DNA of 50,169 bases from Gammaproteobacteria bacterium. GTDB lineage: Bacteria; Pseudomonadota; Gammaproteobacteria; Pseudomonadales; Azotimanducaceae. Numbering within the stretch: position 1 is the first letter of the stretch; each line of letters begins with the position of its first letter. The DNA is taken from assembly GCA_012961165.1 (NCBI GenBank), contig DTZW01000389.1, forward strand, positions 15,058 to 65,226, written 5' to 3'. The position numbers and the translations under genes are program-made. This document shows, piece by piece, positions 1 to 7,176 of this stretch. The notes below the pieces were generated by a model, which ran no database searches, was not told the DNA's origin, and saw only the letters and a program-made list of their open reading frames with translations.

Positions 1-72
1 CTCAGGGCTGTTTATTCGCTCAGGGCTGTCTATGCGCTCAGGGCTGTTTATTCGCTCAGGGCTGTCCTCGAC
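1..72 (-). repeat. 18-bp tandem repeat, four copies
   Basis: The unit CTCAGGGCTGTTTATTCG (+ strand) occurs at 1-18 and 37-54, with a two-base variant at 19-36 and a diverging fourth copy from 55. It is a multiple of three and lies in frame in the lipoprotein on the minus strand, encoding RINSPE-type hexapeptides. The array runs off the left edge, so the copy number is unknown. Confidence 0.85.
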
Positions 73-294
73 TGCCGAGATTTTGGTGTCGTCTTGCTCC
101 TGGCTGCAGTCCCAGGGCTCTTTTTTACTGACACCATAACAATGCCAGGTACCCCCTTTTAGTTTTTCTTCGAACGGATTGGCGCCTTCGCAGTTACCAT
201 CATCCAGGCAGTTGCCTGCTCTACTTGCGCCCCATGGCCACGACCAGGAACAGGAGGTAACCAAAGTTACCAGAAAAATTGTTACGTACCGCAT
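1..294 (-). CDS. Repeat-bearing lipoprotein, partial (possible SPOR-domain protein)
   Basis: The frame opens with ATG at 294-292, two bases after the stop of the upstream desulfhydrase gene, and stays open for 98 codons to the left edge, so the C-terminus is missing. The first 14 residues are a short hydrophobic signal ending in a lipobox (LVTSC, Cys15), which predicts an outer- or inner-membrane lipoprotein. The mature part holds several cysteines and a W-H-C...PWDC patch at residues about 50-65. It then enters four 18-bp repeats that encode the hexapeptide RINSPE/RIDSPE. From memory, SPOR-domain (peptidoglycan-binding) proteins often follow this desulfhydrase gene in gammaproteobacteria, so a SPOR domain beyond the edge is plausible but cannot be seen. 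The tight spacing implies co-translation with the desulfhydrase. Confidence 0.6.
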   Translation of the reverse strand, partial: MRYVTIFLVTLVTSCSWSWPWGASRAGNCLDDGNCEGANPFEEKLKGGTWHCYGVSKKEPWDCSQEQDDTKISAVEDSPERINSPERIDSPERINSPE

Positions 295-296
295 AG

Positions 297-1283
297 TTAA
301 CCTGATCCAAATAGCTTTTGTTTTTGTGGAAATAACCCTAGCATGCCGCCGGTATGGATAAACACGATATCTGACAATCCTTCGAATTTACCTGACCTTG
401 TTTCCTGCAGCAGGGCGTTAAACGCTTTACCAGTATAAACCGGATCAAGAACAATTCCTTCCAACCTTGCAACTTCTCTGATGGTTTCGAACACTTCCGG
501 GGTCGCTCGACCATATCCCGGTCCAACATATCCATCGATTACGTTGATCGGCAACTGGCCAATATCCAAGCCACTGCCGTACCGGTCCCTCCATAATACG
601 AAATCTTTAGAAATTTTTCGTTTGAAATAGCCCTCGTCGTCGCAAACATTGAACGCGATTACCCGTGTATTCAGTTCGTGCAAGGCATTTCCGATAATCA
701 ATCCAGCAAGCGTCCCGCCCGAACCGGTCGCTGACACGATCGCATCTGGAGAAATACCCGCAGACTCGAAATCCTGTTTCAGTTCACTCGCACAGTTGAT
801 GTAGCCCCAAAGACCGACTTCATCTGAAGCGCCAACCGGAATGCGATAGGTTTTCAGCCCCTGGCTAGCATATTCAGCCTGCAGGTCCTTATAGGTATGA
901 TCCATTTCCTTGTAGCGCTCTGGGGGGGCAAAGGTTATCGCTGCCCCTACCAGGCTATCGATGAGTAGATTGCCGTCTCTTTCGTTGGGTTCACTGCCTC
1001 GCAATACCAGGTGGGACTTAAGTCCGAGCCTGGCAGCAAGCGCCGCTGTTGCCCGGCAATGGTTGGATTGGACACCACCCCAGGTGACCAGTACATCGGC
1101 TTCTTCGGCTAGCGCCTGGCCAATCGAGTACTCGAGCTTTCGAATCTTGTTACCACTGGCGACGGTATCAGTCAGGTCATCACGCTTAATCCAGATTCTT
1201 GTGCCATAGGCGGCTGATAGTCGAGTAAGTGGTTCTAGTGGCGTTGGTAATCGAGCGAGGGATATTCGGGCCGGTGTGTTCAC
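297..1283 (-). CDS. dcyD: D-cysteine desulfhydrase / ACC deaminase family PLP enzyme
   Basis: This 328-residue cytosolic fold-type II PLP enzyme belongs to the D-cysteine desulfhydrase/1-aminocyclopropane-1-carboxylate deaminase family. The PLP lysine sits in SGNKIRKLEY (Lys46), followed by the substrate-contact segment GGVQSNHCRATAA, a glycine-rich phosphate-binding loop (SATGSGGTLAG) and the C-terminal IHTGGMLGLF motif. Length matches the family. D-cysteine desulfhydrase would release pyruvate, ammonia and sulfide; ACC deaminase would give 2-oxobutyrate. Sequence alone does not separate these, and the bacterial desulfhydrase reading is preferred by default. The start overlaps the end of the upstream thioesterase gene by 4 nt, and the lipoprotein gene starts 2 nt after the stop, so the three genes form one minus-strand operon. 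Confidence 0.85.
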   Translation of the reverse strand: MNTPARISLARLPTPLEPLTRLSAAYGTRIWIKRDDLTDTVASGNKIRKLEYSIGQALAEEADVLVTWGGVQSNHCRATAALAARLGLKSHLVLRGSEPNERDGNLLIDSLVGAAITFAPPERYKEMDHTYKDLQAEYASQGLKTYRIPVGASDEVGLWGYINCASELKQDFESAGISPDAIVSATGSGGTLAGLIIGNALHELNTRVIAFNVCDDEGYFKRKISKDFVLWRDRYGSGLDIGQLPINVIDGYVGPGYGRATPEVFETIREVARLEGIVLDPVYTGKAFNALLQETRSGKFEGLSDIVFIHTGGMLGLFPQKQKLFGSG

Positions 1284-1705
1284 TTATCTGGTCCTGGTTT
1301 CTTTTTTACATGGTATTTTGCGGCGAGGCGCATGGCATTCCTATTATTACTTTTAAAGACTGAAGTTAGCGTTGTCGAGGCAGCGCCTTCGCGGACCAGT
1401 GTCTCGAAAACTTTCGCTGAATCATTCGGTAACCTGCAAACACACAGCAGTTGCTCTAATACTGGCCTTTCGTACGAGACTTCACCGCTCATAACCACTG
1501 TATTGCAATCAAGTAGCAACTCGCTAAGCTTCATTTGCATCAGGCCCCATCCTGCGAGTGCCGCGATCGAGAAGAGACTTCCCCCGAACGCTGATTGATG
1601 AGGGTTGATGTTAGGCGCAAGCGGCGCAGCAACCGTCAGTGATTCGCGATCATAACTGACCACGCTGATACCCATGACCTTACTGATAGGCGTGAGCGAA
1701 TGCAT
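1280..1705 (-). CDS. YiiD C-terminal-type hotdog thioesterase
   Basis: The protein resembles the stand-alone hotdog thioesterase domain found at the C-terminus of YiiD (TIGR02447-like). The family pattern is visible: IPxxxAMG-like TPISKVMGISV near the start, then APLAPNINPHQSAFGGSLFSIAALAGWGL, where the family usually has APLxxNxNxxxTxFGGS. Substrate is unknown, probably an acyl-CoA or acyl carrier thioester. I chose ATG at 1705-1703 because a GGAAG purine stretch lies just upstream. GTG at 1735-1733 would add ten residues that also fit the family. A longer frame open to 1936 exists, but it would run deep into apbE on the other strand and adds no family-like sequence. The gene overlaps the desulfhydrase by 4 nt and leads that operon. 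Confidence 0.7.
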   Translation of the reverse strand: MHSLTPISKVMGISVVSYDRESLTVAAPLAPNINPHQSAFGGSLFSIAALAGWGLMQMKLSELLLDCNTVVMSGEVSYERPVLEQLLCVCRLPNDSAKVFETLVREGAASTTLTSVFKSNNRNAMRLAAKYHVKKKPGPDK

Positions 1706-1812
1706 GGCTTCTTCCAGGGATTGAATGGAATCCACGAAGATGCTTGGTTTTGTTGCTGGATTGGTGGTTTCCAACAGCGTTAAGCCTGTGACAACGAGCC
1801 GCGGAGTAAAAC

Positions 1813-2862
1813 ATGAAAATCCCTTTGACCTCAATAGCTTGGTTTCGAAACCTCGCTTCGATTGCAATCTCAATAAGCCTGATTTCAGGTTGTGAAGACC
1901 GCAGGGACAGTACGGTTGAGATAAGCGGCAAGACAATGGGTACGACGTACCACATCAAGATTGTGTCTGATGAAATTGATTCAGGCACCCTCAAAACAGA
2001 TATCGATGAGCGACTGGTACAGCTTAACCAGGTGTTTTCAACCTACATTCCTGACTCTGAGTTGTCCCTCCTGAACCGCGGTAACGGTGACATTCAAGTC
2101 TCGAGGGAACTGATGAAAGTGCTGTCGCTTAGCAGTGAGATACATCACTTGTCCGGCGGAGCTTTCGATCCAACCGTCGGGCCCCTGGTTAATCTGTGGG
2201 GCTTCGGGCCTTCCGGCCCCAGAAATGGTGTACCGTCGGATGAGGAAATTAGCCGGGCGATGGCTCGTACTGGATTTACAAGGCTCGCGCTACAGGAGCT
2301 GACAATAACCAAGCCCAGAGACCTGGTGATAGACCTGTCTGCTATCGCGAAGGGTTATGCCGTAGACGTTGTCAGCGACTATCTTGACGCGATGGGAGAG
2401 CACCGTTATCTTGTCGAAATTGGCGGCGAGGTCAGGGCAAGTGGCAGGAACGATCGTCATGTTCCATGGGTGATAGGGATAGAAGCGCCGGATATGGAGG
2501 TCAGACGCCTCCAGCGGACCGTGCCGATCAGAAACATGGGCATGGCAACATCCGGGGACTACCGGAATTTTTTCGAGCATGAAGGTCAGGTGTATTCACA
2601 CACCCTGAATCCTAAAACGGGGTGGCCGGTGACGCACAATTTAGCATCGGTCACCGTGCTTCATCCAAGGGCAGGCTATGCGGATGGTTTGGCGACCGCA
2701 TTTAGTGTCATGGGGGAGGCTGCAACAATGGAACTGGCAGAGGCGAATAAACTGCTCGTTTTGGCTATAATTCGTGATCAGGGGGCTTACAAGGAAGTGA
2801 TGTCTACTGAACTTAATCGTTATCTTGCTGGTATAACCGGTCAAAAAGCTGAAGCTCATTAA
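1813..2862 (+). CDS. apbE: FAD:protein FMN transferase ApbE (lipoprotein)
   Basis: ApbE attaches FMN covalently to a threonine of acceptor proteins such as NqrB, NqrC and RnfG. The 349-residue protein begins with a lipoprotein signal ending LISGC (Cys27), so it is anchored and faces the periplasm. Family motifs are clear: KTMGTTYHIKI near residue 40, GGAFDPTVGPLVNLWGFGP, DLSAIAKGYAVD, VEIGGEVRASG, and the Mg/FAD-binding region ATSGDYRNFF...YSHTLNPKTGWPV. Length is normal. nqrM follows after 34 nt, the usual pairing for maturation of the sodium-pumping NADH:quinone reductase, but no nqrA-F genes lie in this window. The upstream thioesterase gene is divergent. Confidence 0.93.
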   Translation: MKIPLTSIAWFRNLASIAISISLISGCEDRRDSTVEISGKTMGTTYHIKIVSDEIDSGTLKTDIDERLVQLNQVFSTYIPDSELSLLNRGNGDIQVSRELMKVLSLSSEIHHLSGGAFDPTVGPLVNLWGFGPSGPRNGVPSDEEISRAMARTGFTRLALQELTITKPRDLVIDLSAIAKGYAVDVVSDYLDAMGEHRYLVEIGGEVRASGRNDRHVPWVIGIEAPDMEVRRLQRTVPIRNMGMATSGDYRNFFEHEGQVYSHTLNPKTGWPVTHNLASVTVLHPRAGYADGLATAFSVMGEAATMELAEANKLLVLAIIRDQGAYKEVMSTELNRYLAGITGQKAEAH

Positions 2863-2896
2863 GTAAAGCCGTAACAGGGCCTGAATAGGTAAATAC

Positions 2897-3112
2897 ATGA
2901 CTGAATTTCTTTTGTCCTTCGTTATCCTAGTGACAATCGTCGCCATGATGGCTGTTGGCGTCATGAGAGGGCGTGCCCCGATTTCAGGTTCTTGTGGTGG
3001 ATTGAACAATCTTGGTGTGGATGGTGCGTGTGAGATATGCGGTGGCAACCCTGCGAAGTGTGAACAGGAATCGACGACACCGGGTAACGGGAAATATTTC
3101 GACGCCTCCTGA
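2897..3112 (+). CDS. nqrM: Na+-NQR maturation protein NqrM
   Basis: This 71-residue protein matches the NqrM (DUF539) family, needed to insert iron between subunits NqrD and NqrE of the sodium-translocating NADH:quinone reductase. One N-terminal transmembrane helix (residues about 4-23) is followed by four cysteines at 33, 45, 48 and 55 (SCGGLNNLG, CEICGGNP, KCEQ), the expected metal-handling pattern. It lies 34 nt downstream of apbE and is probably cotranscribed with it. The nqrABCDEF genes are elsewhere. The start ATG is the only sensible one. Confidence 0.92.
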   Translation: MTEFLLSFVILVTIVAMMAVGVMRGRAPISGSCGGLNNLGVDGACEICGGNPAKCEQESTTPGNGKYFDAS

Positions 3113-3222
3113 CTTCCAATTTCACCGCGTATTAGAAACGGTAATGTCCAAACAGCTTTCGAACGAGATTTTGTGTCATCGTTTTTGCGTTCATCTGCCT
3201 GGTTTTCGCTTCGTCAAACGAT

Positions 3223-3243
3223 GGGGCCTGCCACCCAGGCCTC
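3223..3243 (+). terminator. GC-rich hairpin after nqrM
   Basis: GGGGCCTG and CAGGCCTC form an 8-bp stem (one G-U pair) around the 5-nt loop CCACC. It lies 110 bp past nqrM in the 264-bp gap before lolC. There is no U tract, so intrinsic termination is uncertain. The rest of the gap shows nothing else I can support. Confidence 0.3.
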
Positions 3244-3376
3244 ATCTATAACCCGCCTGTAAGATATTCGTTCGATATCAGGCATGCGCGCGTTGTAACC
3301 TAACTTCCTTTCTCTACAAGTGGGCATCTCCGAGCTATCATGCTTCAATGGCCAGGTTCATTTTGACGATCATATT

Positions 3377-4609
3377 ATGTTAGACAATTGGCGGTGCACA
3401 GTGGCGCTGCGTTTATTCGGGGCCAACTCGTCGAATCGACTGATGTCCTTCATCGGTCTGTTATCAGTAGGCGGGCTTGCCGTGGCAGTTGCCATCCTCG
3501 TGACCGTGCTATCCGTCGTCAATGGGTTTGAGCGGGAGTTAAGAGAGCGCGTTCTTGCGGTGCTGCCGCACGGGACTGTTTATTCGAGAACCGGGTTCGA
3601 AGACTGGCGTGTTACCCGGTCTGAGCTACTGCGACAGCCCGGAGTGCTGGGTGTAGCACCGGTGGTCGAGGGACAAGGCCTGCTTGTTGTTGATGGTGAG
3701 CTAACAGGTATTGCATTTCGTGGTATCGATCCGGAATTTGAATCGACGGTTTCTATCCTGCCAGAATTCGTGGAGGATGGCGTGCTCGCGCAGCTGACAA
3801 GCACGCGATATGGGACGATTCTCGGTGCGGAGCTAGCACGACAGCTTGGCGTCTCTCGAGGTGACCAGATTTCGCTGGTGCTCCCTGATGTTGGTTTCTC
3901 GCTTACGGGGCCTGTTGTAACCACGCGGCGATTGACAGTACTAGGCACGTTCGAAGTTGGTGCTGATATCGATAAGACGCATATATATCTCAGCATCTCT
4001 GATGCGCAAAAACTTAAAAGGCAATCTGGTATCGATGGGCTGGTCGTTCGAATCCCTGACCTGTTCGATATACATAGAGTGCTTCACGGGATTTCCCTCG
4101 CCGACCCGTCCCTGTACGGAATCAGTTGGATGCGCCAGAACGGGAGCCTGTATAACGCCATTGGGACGCAGAAAGCGACTTTGTTCTTACTGTTGCTCGT
4201 ACTGGTTGCCGTTGCAGTGTTCAACGTTGTCTCGAATCTCGTGATGACCGTCGATGACAACAGATCAGAGATCGCGATTCTTCGAACGATGGGCGCATCC
4301 GCGGGCGACCTGAGGTGGATATTCATTATGCATGGGCTGATGGTGGGTGTGGTGGGCCTGTTGATCGGATTGCTGATGGGTTTGGCGCTGACTTTGTCAC
4401 TAGGCAACATCTATGCGGTCTTGACGCAATGGTTTCAGTTAACGTTGATGCAGGAATATTTCATTCGTTACCTGCCAACTGAAATCCTGATCGAGGATTT
4501 AGCCATCATCTCAGTGGTCAGTCTTGTTATTTCATTCCTCGCGACGATATATCCGGCGAGCCGGGCCGCTGTCGCAAACCCTGTTGAGGCACTACAGTAT
4601 GAAGTCTGA
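3377..4609 (+). CDS. lolC: Lipoprotein-releasing permease LolC/E family, first subunit
   Basis: This is an inner-membrane subunit of the LolCDE ABC exporter, which extracts outer-membrane lipoproteins and hands them to LolA. It has the family layout: an N-terminal transmembrane helix with VLSVVNGFERELRERVL, a periplasmic domain of about 200 residues, then three C-terminal helices with the FtsX-like coupling segment AILRTMGAS and the ending YPASRAAVANPVEALQYE. I start at ATG 3377 (410 residues), which places the helix as in orthologs; a GTG at 3320 would add 19 residues without family character. No strong ribosome-binding site is seen for either. lolD follows after 3 nt. Confidence 0.9.
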   Translation: MLDNWRCTVALRLFGANSSNRLMSFIGLLSVGGLAVAVAILVTVLSVVNGFERELRERVLAVLPHGTVYSRTGFEDWRVTRSELLRQPGVLGVAPVVEGQGLLVVDGELTGIAFRGIDPEFESTVSILPEFVEDGVLAQLTSTRYGTILGAELARQLGVSRGDQISLVLPDVGFSLTGPVVTTRRLTVLGTFEVGADIDKTHIYLSISDAQKLKRQSGIDGLVVRIPDLFDIHRVLHGISLADPSLYGISWMRQNGSLYNAIGTQKATLFLLLLVLVAVAVFNVVSNLVMTVDDNRSEIAILRTMGASAGDLRWIFIMHGLMVGVVGLLIGLLMGLALTLSLGNIYAVLTQWFQLTLMQEYFIRYLPTEILIEDLAIISVVSLVISFLATIYPASRAAVANPVEALQYEV

Positions 4610-4612
4610 CCT

Positions 4613-5299
4613 ATGAAGTCGAAAGTATTGGTCGCTGAAAATCTTGTTAAGAGTTACTGGCAGGGAGACCAGGAAGTCAAGGTGCTGCAAGACCTTAACC
4701 TGACAGTGCACGAAGGGGACACCCTGGCAGTCGTTGGAGTATCGGGTAGTGGCAAGAGTACATTCCTTCATCTGCTTGCCGGCCTTGACCAGCCAGACCA
4801 TGGCTCAGTATCTATCATGGGTAGTGAACTCGGGGGTCTGACGCAAAGCAAATTGGGCGAACTACGAAACAAACATCTGGGTTTTGTTTATCAGTTTCAT
4901 CACCTGCTACCTGAATTCAGTGCCCTGGAAAATGTCGCACTGCCGCTGATGATTGGCGGCCTTGGTCGGGCTAAGGCTGAAATGGCGGCAGCAGAAATGC
5001 TGGCAGAAGTTGGCCTGGCGCACAGAGTTTCGCATTACCCTTCAGCCTTATCCGGCGGCGAGAGACAGAGGGTTGCCATCGCCCGTGCGCTGGTAGGGTC
5101 ACCGGGTATTGTGCTGGCTGATGAGCCGACCGGAAACCTGGATGAGAAAAGCGCGGACCAGATCCATGACCTGATGATGTCGCTATCTTCCCAGTTGAAT
5201 GTGGCTTTTGTGGTAGTGACCCATAATTTGCAATTTGCCGGTCGCATGCAACGAGTTAGTGAGCTTCATAGCGGCTGCCTGACGGAGTCTGCAGGGTGA
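4613..5299 (+). CDS. lolD: Lipoprotein-releasing ABC ATPase LolD
   Basis: LolD is the ATPase that powers LolCE-mediated release of lipoproteins from the inner membrane. The 228-residue protein carries Walker A (GVSGSGKST), Q-loop (VYQFHHLLPEFSALENV, typical of the MacB/LolD group), signature LSGGERQRVAIARAL, Walker B with catalytic glutamate (IVLADEPTGNLD) and the H-loop (VVTHN). It sits between the two permease genes, 3 nt after lolC and overlapping lolE by 4 nt, which makes translational coupling likely. Confidence 0.95.
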   Translation: MKSKVLVAENLVKSYWQGDQEVKVLQDLNLTVHEGDTLAVVGVSGSGKSTFLHLLAGLDQPDHGSVSIMGSELGGLTQSKLGELRNKHLGFVYQFHHLLPEFSALENVALPLMIGGLGRAKAEMAAAEMLAEVGLAHRVSHYPSALSGGERQRVAIARALVGSPGIVLADEPTGNLDEKSADQIHDLMMSLSSQLNVAFVVVTHNLQFAGRMQRVSELHSGCLTESAG

Positions 5300-6492
5300 G
5301 TGTGACGACCATGATAGGTCTGCGGTATTACCGGGCCCGTTCAACCAATGGGTTTATATCGCTGGTCACTATGGTGTCCTTTATCGGCTTGGTGCTTGGC
5401 GTGATGGCGCTTGTTGTTGTTGTTTCTGTGATGAACGGTTTTGACCGTGAACTCAAGCAACGCATCTTGGGTGCAGTGCCACACGTAACAGTATCGGATA
5501 TCGCAATCGGCGAGTTGGAAGCTGAACTGGTTGGTTTTTCTGTCAAGGCAATTACGCCTTTTCAGGAATCTCAACTGTTAATACTCACGGGTGCCGGGAG
5601 CCATCTGGTCACCGTCTACGGTATCAATCCAGAGACTGAAAAAGGGGCGTCAATTTTAGGTCAGTCGATGGTTAGTGGTGAGCTAAAAGATCTTCGGGGG
5701 CCGGATCTTGAACTGATTTTGGGGCAGTCAATAGCACGGCGATATGGGCTGGGTATTGGCCAGAGTATCAGCCTGGTGGTACCGGTTGTTAGTTCGAGCG
5801 GTGGAACCGTAAAACCCCGCCTGTATCGTGCACGACTGGCAGGAACGCTCGCCATGGGTTCAGAGCTCGATCATCGTCTGGGTGTCATGCACTTGCCTGA
5901 CCTGCAGAAGATAGCGGGCAAAAATCAGGTTATGCGTATAACGCTGGATGACATTTTCACGGCGCCCCTGGTGGAGCAACAGCTTCAGGGCTCAGGTTAT
6001 CCGGTGATCAGCTGGACCGACCAGTTTGGTGATTTCTTTCGGACCGTTCGTATGGAGAAAATCATGATGTTCGTATTGTTGTCCTTTGTTGTCACGATTG
6101 CTTCATTCAGTATTGTTTCCGGCGTGACAATGATGGTTGCCACAAAGAGACGCGATATTGCTGTGCTCCGAACGATGGGTTTGTCTGAGTGGGGTGTGTT
6201 CAGAATATTTCTTGTTCAGGGCGTTGGCATCGGCGGGGCGGGCGTATGCACCGGCTTGTTGCTGGGCGTGCCGCTTGCATTCAATATCCCATCGATCATG
6301 TCATTCGTCGATTCGGTAATTGGGTTCAGTATTGTCGAAGGAACATATTTTAGTGAGATACCTAGCGATGTCAGGCTCTCGGACATCGTCGTTATTGCGA
6401 TCGTGACATTTACTATCAGTTTTGTTGCGACGCTGTATCCATCCTACCGGGCGACTAAACTACACCCGGCACAGGTTCTCCAATACGAGTAG
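5296..6492 (+). CDS. lolE: Lipoprotein-releasing permease LolC/E family, second subunit
   Basis: Second membrane subunit of the LolCDE exporter, 398 residues. The start GTG at 5296 overlaps the lolD stop (GTGA). The N-terminus IGLRYYRARSTNGFISLVTM and VSVMNGFDRELKQRIL are classical for LolC/E, followed by a periplasmic domain and three C-terminal helices with IAVLRTMGLSEW and the end YPSYRATKLHPAQVLQYE. The two permeases here are clearly different proteins, so a heterodimer of the E. coli kind is expected; which one is called C or E follows gene order. Confidence 0.92.
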   Translation: MSVTTMIGLRYYRARSTNGFISLVTMVSFIGLVLGVMALVVVVSVMNGFDRELKQRILGAVPHVTVSDIAIGELEAELVGFSVKAITPFQESQLLILTGAGSHLVTVYGINPETEKGASILGQSMVSGELKDLRGPDLELILGQSIARRYGLGIGQSISLVVPVVSSSGGTVKPRLYRARLAGTLAMGSELDHRLGVMHLPDLQKIAGKNQVMRITLDDIFTAPLVEQQLQGSGYPVISWTDQFGDFFRTVRMEKIMMFVLLSFVVTIASFSIVSGVTMMVATKRRDIAVLRTMGLSEWGVFRIFLVQGVGIGGAGVCTGLLLGVPLAFNIPSIMSFVDSVIGFSIVEGTYFSEIPSDVRLSDIVVIAIVTFTISFVATLYPSYRATKLHPAQVLQYE

Positions 6493-6495
6493 TTT

Positions 6496-7029
6496 TCAAG
6501 GTTCGACGGCGTCCGATTCGCTGCGTCTGCGGGCGTCAAGTTTTCTCAGTTTGTACCTGGCTATTCGCCAGCGATAGTACAGTTGAATCACTATAAAACC
6601 AGCCATGCCAAAGGCAACCCCACAGGCCAGTGACCCAACGATGAGCGGCTGCCAGACGATACTGAGCTGGTCGATGAACCATTCTAAACTTGGGTTGAGC
6701 AGCGTTATTTCCTGTTCAGTACCAAGAATCCATAAACCCACCCGATAGGCGAAATACATCATAGGACCGAACGTGAGCGGGTTGCTGATCCACACGACCA
6801 AGACAGCCACGGGAACGTTGCACCGTATCCAGACACAGAGAAGCACACAGGGCACTGACTGGAAAAAAATGGGCAGAAAACAACAGATACCCCCGATCAG
6901 GAAACCGAACGAGAGCGAGTAGCGGTTCATGTGCCAGAGGTTAGGTTCAAGAAGCAGATGCCGCAAAGAACTCAGAGCGCGTATTTCCGCGATCTGTTTT
7001 CTGGTCGGTAAATACTTCTTCAGATTCAT
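6496..7029 (-). CDS. DUF2062 membrane protein
   Basis: A 177-residue membrane protein of the DUF2062 family. The family hallmark is visible in the middle: a hydrophobic stretch starting SLSFGFLIGGICCFLP, then RCNVPVAVLVVWISNPLTFGPM, with N-P-(L/F)-T as the conserved core. Two or three further helices follow, the last at residues about 135-155, and the tail is basic. The biochemical role of the family is unknown to me. It converges with lolE (3 nt between stops) and is divergent from comEC across a 147-bp gap. Confidence 0.85.
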   Translation of the reverse strand: MNLKKYLPTRKQIAEIRALSSLRHLLLEPNLWHMNRYSLSFGFLIGGICCFLPIFFQSVPCVLLCVWIRCNVPVAVLVVWISNPLTFGPMMYFAYRVGLWILGTEQEITLLNPSLEWFIDQLSIVWQPLIVGSLACGVAFGMAGFIVIQLYYRWRIARYKLRKLDARRRSESDAVEP

Positions 7030-7176
7030 AATGTGTCAAAAGTAACGATAGGTCCATTATGCAGGTTTTGGGCCAGCCATGAAGGCGAATGAGTACATCT
7101 AGTCAGGTTAATGACTTGCTTATTTTAGGATTTATACTACTCAGGGACGCGATGTGAGTAGCTAACCTTCCGTTCC

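Noticed and set aside
1-72. CRISPR-like repeats
   Set aside because: Units are contiguous 18-mers without spacers and lie in frame in a protein; the same holds for 30403-30510.
1706-1936. Longer thioesterase N-terminus
   Set aside because: The added residues are unlike the family and would overlap apbE, whose lipoprotein signal is convincing.
3012-3251. Small plus-strand open frame after nqrM
   Set aside because: It overlaps nqrM in another frame and shows no ribosome site or recognisable sequence.
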